A DNA stretch of 64,000 bases, taken from Trichopria drosophilae. Taxonomy: Eukaryota > Arthropoda > Insecta > Hymenoptera > Diapriidae. The notes under the pieces were generated by a model. The model did no database searches. It saw nothing but the letters and a program-made list of their open reading frames with translations, and was not told where the DNA came from. The translations under genes and the position numbers were made by a program. Shown here one piece after another: positions 58,862 through 64,000 of this stretch (position 1 is its first letter; the number at the start of each line of letters is the position of its first letter). The DNA lies in the NCBI GenBank assembly GCA_030407085.1, contig CM059582.1, positions 158,186,501 through 158,250,500 on the forward strand. The letters run 5' to 3'.

Positions 58862-59586
58862 ATTGTACGAAATGAACGATTAACCAAATTCATTCTAATT
58901 TTTATTCCTATATTTTTCTAATTCCATTATTCATATTATCCGCGCGCTGCTTGTGGGTAATGTGACGTAAATGTCACTGTAATAGATCAAACATTCTGAC
59001 ACGATCTTTTCGTGCTCGATTGGTTTTCGTTTTTCGTTGAGTATTTCAGATGACGATGTCTTCTAAATTAACAGATGTGAGGGAACAATTTGTAGACTGC
59101 TGGGGTGTAACAGCTTGCTGAGAAGACTCTCATACCCCAGATGATATTAATCTTCCGTATCATGATTGGCTACGAATTTTTTTTAATTATTTGAAGCAGC
59201 TCTTTCCTTTGGCATCGCAAATGCATCCGAGGTGTAAGCTAATGATGTTATCCGAAAAGTAAATCAAACTAGAAGTTTTATAACACTATTTGCGATTGAA
59301 AGGTAGACTGTAAATTATATTATCGGTGTTGTAATACAGTGGTGCTATCTATTTACGTATTCGTTCGTGGTTGTCGCAATGGTTCTACCTAATCACTGTC
59401 GTTACGAACTCTTGTCAGTGTCATGTGATCACCTTCATTAATGTGTACATATTTACTAATTAATCAGTAAAAATTTGTAAGAAAAAAAATAATATTATAT
59501 ATTTGTCGTTGGATATATTATTCGGTGTGTTAAAATACAATTTCAATGCTCGCAAATAAATCTATGAAAAATCTTATAATAAAAAA
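58862..59586. other. Non-coding DNA
   Basis: I see nothing identifiable. Confidence 0.4.
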
Positions 59587-59645
59587 CTCCACCGACAGAG
59601 GATCGAACTCGTGATATGCTCATGGCTTAACCACTATGTGATGTC
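59575..59645 (-). other. tRNA-like pol III unit (SINE head or pseudogene)
   Basis: On the minus strand AGTGGTTAAGCC and the B-box GAGTTCGATCC lie about 28 bases apart, followed by CTCTGTCGGTGG and a TTTTTT terminator. The anticodon arm is shortened, so it is a pseudogene or SINE head. Confidence 0.5.
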
Positions 59646-59647
59646 AG

Positions 59648-61152
59648 TTGATTTACTTAATTCAGAAAAAGTTTTGTGTTGTAATGAAGAAATATCTTCA
59701 ATATAGTACTAATTGTTTCAGATTTCCACAAATACGTTTTAAAAATGTAACAAAAACTGAAATTTTGGAAAGGACAATTTTTAATTATTATTATTTATGT
59801 TTATTGCGTATTGTAAAATTACAACAAAATTGCATAATTTTGGACTATTTTTGTAATTGTGTATCATTTACTGAGAGTTTAAAATAGATGCCCATGGTTA
59901 ATTTGCAATTTGATTATGATCTTTTACAATATGATGTTCATATTTATTGAAAATGTTAGAAAGGAAACGATTGGTTACGTATTGATAGTGCTCATTCAAA
60001 CTTGTTGAGACTAAAGGACATCTTCAATTTATTTCAATCATATTTTTCTGTATTTACATTGAGCGCTTAAAACTGCGGTAAGTACTTTTGATTAGTTATT
60101 TTAGCCTCTTTTGGAAATTAAAGGGAAAGTACGTTGAGAATAATGATTGTTGCATTACATGATTATAATACGATTTGTTCTTCAACATTTTTTCAGGGCT
60201 AAACTCACTCATCAGTATTGTTTACCCTCCGGCTATATAAAAAAATAGATTTTTAACATTACAGAAATATTGCACTATGATAGAACTTCGTAGATGGCAT
60301 ATAGAATGGGGTCATGGCGATCTGCTGAATATGGTTTTGCCGAAAGAGGGTTTGCCCTAAAATGAAAAAAATGTTGACTAGGGCAAATTGAACATTATTA
60401 GATTTCGGACACATTCTGGTGTATGTATGAAGGAGTGACAACTTGCATCAAAATAGACCAATACTTAATAAATACGTTTGTCAAAAAGAAAATGATGTTG
60501 TTTATTTTGTCTATTTTATGAATTATTACAAGATTTTTTTCCGCAAAACGACGACCGGCTGAAACATTTTCATAATACTATACGTGTTTCATTATCTATA
60601 CGTTTTTCTGAATAAACGCATAAAATTTTAATTGTTACGAAAATCGAAACAATACTGTATTCCTAATGTCCTGATTGTTCATAGGCATATGTATAATATA
60701 TATGTGAATATATATGTGTATATTTAGTAAAATTTTACAGGTTACTAACATCAACATTTGTTAAATAGATTTTAAATAGAACAGAGGCAATTGTATGCAC
60801 CGACAAAAAGTCACGTTTTAGCAAGTCTGACCAATTTGGTAACTTTCTACTTGACGTGGGTAATGGGACTACTATATTGTGTTCGAATATATTTGACATT
60901 ATGAAGTTCCAACGTGTAGTTATTCAATCTCCTTTAATTAACTCAAACTACTTTAATCCTTCCGATATTAAATTATTAATCAAATCACTTACATAAAATA
61001 AACATAGAGATGGATCGAAAAAATCGAATCATAAATATTTCTTCTTTGTGTCCAATATTAATATTTCTGAAATTCACAAATGAAAACAGATTGTTTGTAA
61101 ATAATAATTTTCTTGACATATAACCTTAAATTCTCTGAACTACATGAAGTAC
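59648..61152. other. AT-rich non-coding DNA
   Basis: A 9-bp hairpin TTTGCCCTA/TAGGGCAAA lies at 60350-60387. Nothing else is identified. Confidence 0.4.
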
Positions 61153-62386
61153 ATGGAACCCAAATCAACAATAAAAAAATTTGTGTCCGTGATCTTGTAC
61201 GTACGTACGTCCGTACGTCCCGTTTTTTTGTCTCGCGATAACTCGCGAACGGATAAGCGTATTGACATAATTTTTTTTTAAATACGCGTCTTGGCATAAC
61301 TTAGATCTGATTAGATTTTGGCGCAGATCCATCTGTCCATTACTAAACAAAATTAGCCCCAATGAAGTTTCTTCGTAGTTTTTTGCATTTATTTTGAAAA
61401 ATACAAATTTTATTCAAAAATGTTTCAAACAAAAAAGATAGAGTATGAAATTCTCTACAAAAAAGGTTCTATGCATTTTCTTCCTAAAGTCAACGATAAT
61501 GCCATAAAAACTGGTTTACAAAGCATATGACCATTGTCTGAAAAAGTATTGAATTTGGTCACCTCGGCAAAAAAATTACCCTATAGTTTTTAATCAAATT
61601 TCGACGTTTCGACCCCCTACCCCCCAGGGGTAGTCTTTGCCAGCCCCTCGGGCGCGGTGACCACCTACGGGTGCAAAGTTCTTTTACGCCCTTGATACGA
61701 AAATAACTATTATGTACGTCTTTTCGGTAAACTTTACGCACTCGATTATACTTTACGCACGAAAAAGCCGTACGTAAACAATATTTCAGCACACGTTTGT
61801 GTGTGTAAAGTTCTTTACGCAAACGCCCTTGTATCGAAAACTACTATTTCGATATATCTAAAAGATGTCTTATAGATATCTATAAGATATCCGTCATAGA
61901 TCTTTTCGACACTTTCAAGATATCTTTGACGAATTATATGTATATATATTGTATATATAATATCATAATAATACAGACAGTAATTAGTAAAACACAGTAA
62001 GCATGTAATATGCATCGAATAGTCTATTAGAATACAAGTGCATGAAGTAAGTGTTTTGCAACTTTTATTTATTAATACTTCGGCTGGCCTGTTGTCGGGG
62101 TCGAAGTTTTGAAAATGTTCATTTTCAATTTTACGTCGACTCAGGCCATAGATCATTGTTGTTAATCATTCTCAATTTTCATACATATAAGAAACACTAT
62201 ATTGTTGTAACATATCTATCGAAGCCACTTGGACCTAAATATGATTGGACCCCCAAATATCAATATAATTTTATAATATAATTGAAAGCTGTTAGTAAAC
62301 AAACGAGAATTAAGGAATAGCCGACTCTCCACTGGGTCGAAGTTTCTGAGCGAGCGAAGCGAGCGAGGCACCACGCCAACACTAGT
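61153..62386 (-). repeat. 1.1 kb dispersed repeat, copy 2, with a 125-bp internal duplication
   Basis: Inverted counterpart of 21549-22651 along its whole length. It carries about 125 extra bases (about 61712-61838) bounded by two copies of CAAGGGCGTAAA-type sequence with TTTACGCAC words between. Either the other copy lost this by recombination or this copy gained it by tandem duplication. ORFs within (61815-62156 minus, 62051-62281 plus) are not conserved as proteins. Confidence 0.75.
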
Positions 62387-63505
62387 TTATGAATTATAAA
62401 ACCATTCGTTTTTTGTAGTAATTTATGGAGCTGCCAATCAGAACGAATTTCAGAAGAATCGTCTTGTTTAGAACCGTCGTATCTTTTGTTGTTTCAACTA
62501 CCATGCTACCTGTCAAACAAGGAATTCACCGAAAATTGATGCACGTCATAATTATTATTATACAATTCAATCAATTTCCTATGCTTTTAGTCTTGAGCAT
62601 ACCTCTAACGCTGTTGCACAGATTTTACGTGTATAAACTATTATCTTTCAACTTTTTAATTGCTGATAGAATTAAACTGGATAATATTCGAAACCAATAC
62701 TCTGCTGTTTATTTTTAAGAATAATTTATTTACCATTGAATACGAACAGTATTTCTCCTCAAATACTCAGTCGATATTGAACAGAGGGGTGGTCGCGTTG
62801 CTATAAAATGAGTTAACTGAAATTGGAGTTCTGTTGTCTTGAAATTAAGGAATATTTAACCTTAAATACTCAAGCAAATTTTCTGATGGAATTATTTGAA
62901 AATTAACTAACTTGATATTAAAAAAAAAGTAACCAAACATATATATTTAAGTAAATAGTCAATGATATTATTTAAAAAACCCATATTTCACTTTTTACGA
63001 TCGTTACCCTCCAATATTTCTTTTGTTCCCCTAAATAATAGTATTATACGAAAAGTGTAACAATCAATTTCGATACGCCTTGATATTAAATCCTTCTATC
63101 AAAACTTTAACGCCTCTTTTTACGAATCCCAAACTCATATTCTCGTCAGTGTCAAACGGGTAAACACAATATGTTCATATTTCACAATCCGTCGAAATGA
63201 GAAATCTGATTGCCAATTGATCCAAAACGTAAATATCCAGAATACAAATCATAAATATGAAAGCGATAGATAGGAGACGATTCATCACTTACATGAAAAT
63301 AATTTTCACTTTTCTTTCGTTCATCGTTCTAAGAATAATAATTCATCATGAAAAGAATTTAAGAATACTATCAATGTTTTTGGATATTCGTTGTTACCAA
63401 TTCGACAGATTGTACAAAATATTTATTTTGCCGGAAATTTTAGCATATAATTCCGAATCTATTATCGTTTTTGAACATTTAATTAATTCTCGACTACGCT
63501 ATACA
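62387..63505. other. AT-rich non-coding DNA
   Basis: ORFs of 97 and 89 codons (62425-62718, 63257-63526) have biased AT-driven composition and no recognised motif. Confidence 0.4.
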
Positions 63506-63507
63506 TA

Positions 63508-63657
63508 CACGGAAAAAACTCTATAGTTGCACCAACCATTCTATAGTTGGACCAACTATTCTATAGTTGACACAATAATTTGGTTCGGTTGATACAACCA
63601 TAGAATGGTTGATACAACTATTCAATAGTTGTCCCAACTAGGCGTGTTTTTTCCGTG
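63508..63657. mobile_element. Palindromic element, CACGGAAAAAAC ends, CTATAGTTG words, TA duplication
   Basis: CACGGAAAAAAC on the left equals the reverse complement of the right end; TA lies at 63506-63507 and 63658-63659. The interior is seven variants of a roughly 17-bp word (CTATAGTTGnACCAAC), direct in the left half and inverted in the right half. 150 bp, non-coding. Confidence 0.75.
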
Positions 63658-63659
63658 TA

Positions 63660-64000
63660 TAATATACTATTTTTTGAATCTATCAATTTTTGTGACCAAT
63701 CTTTACAAGTCGAGGTGCATACATACAAAGGAACACCTGAATTCAAGACCCGTACTGATTCATTTGAAATTTCGCCGTACATATTAATGAGAAATCGTTG
63801 CAAACCATACTCCAGTAATCCTGGTATTAGTGCGTTTTTCCTAGTACATAGATGTTACAGTTTTTATTACAGACCTTTACTTTAAATTCTAGAGGTTTAA
63901 AGAGCATATTCAAGATAAATGTATGTAAAAATCCACGTGGAAATGCAATCATTTTTTATTCAAATGACCTGTAATAACATGAAAATCTGCCTAGATTACT
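63660..64000. other. AT-rich non-coding DNA
   Basis: I see nothing identifiable up to the window edge. Confidence 0.4.

Noticed and set aside
61815..62281. ORFs shared between the two 1.1 kb repeat copies (also 21699-21893)
   Set aside because: They match only because the DNA is duplicated; differences change residues freely and the frames end at different places.
1..64000. CRISPR arrays, operons, bacterial promoters or prophage
   Set aside because: No regularly spaced direct repeats with unique spacers, no gene-dense arrangement and no Shine-Dalgarno pattern. The sequence is eukaryotic.

Overview
The window reads as AT-rich nuclear DNA (roughly one third G+C by eye) from an arthropod, most likely an insect and possibly a hymenopteran. 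The grounds are unspliced, stop-rich sequence with only short chance ORFs, CpG-rich patches that are not depleted, GGTTAGGTT words, a gypsy-like solo LTR, decayed Penelope-like and R1/Jockey-like retroelements, pogo-like and TTAA-flanked MITEs, and tRNA-derived heads followed by T runs. I could not identify an intact host protein-coding gene; the window looks like a large intron or a gene desert.

Layout. 0-10 kb: AT-rich single-copy sequence, a tRNA-like unit near 2.2 kb, a solo LTR at 3.35-3.99 kb, two long (AT)n tracts and three short palindromic elements. 10-16 kb: a CpG-rich island at 10.5-11.1 kb, a pyrimidine tract, two TTAA-flanked foldbacks and a pogo-like MITE. 16-21 kb: featureless apart from an old tandem duplication at 17.6-18.1 kb. 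21-31 kb: a 1.1 kb dispersed repeat, a coding-like remnant with one in-frame stop at 26 kb, and several GC-richer islands. 31-42 kb: mostly single-copy DNA with small hairpins, four palindromic elements (38.6, 39.6, 41.1 kb and a relative at 24.6 kb) and islands. 42-46 kb: a dead LINE and two TTAA elements carrying a GATTCGTAATCAGCG-type repeat. 50-56 kb: the densest part, a nest of foldback elements with a Penelope-like reverse transcriptase split on either side. 58-64 kb: another pogo-like MITE, a tRNA-like unit, the second (inverted) copy of the 1.1 kb repeat, and a last palindromic element.

The most interesting signal is a set of nine palindromic elements (87 bp to 1.2 kb). They share a loosely conserved end (CCC or CNC, then an A-rich stretch such as GGTAGAAA or GGGAAAAAA), and each is flanked by a 2-bp direct repeat that varies from copy to copy (AA, CG, TA, TT). 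Their interiors are built from short words private to each copy or pair and present in both orientations. The second strongest is a 2.4 kb foldback with about 640-bp arms. It sits in the Penelope-like reverse transcriptase with a CGT duplication, and removing it rejoins an open reading frame into the GLTKIHKP motif.
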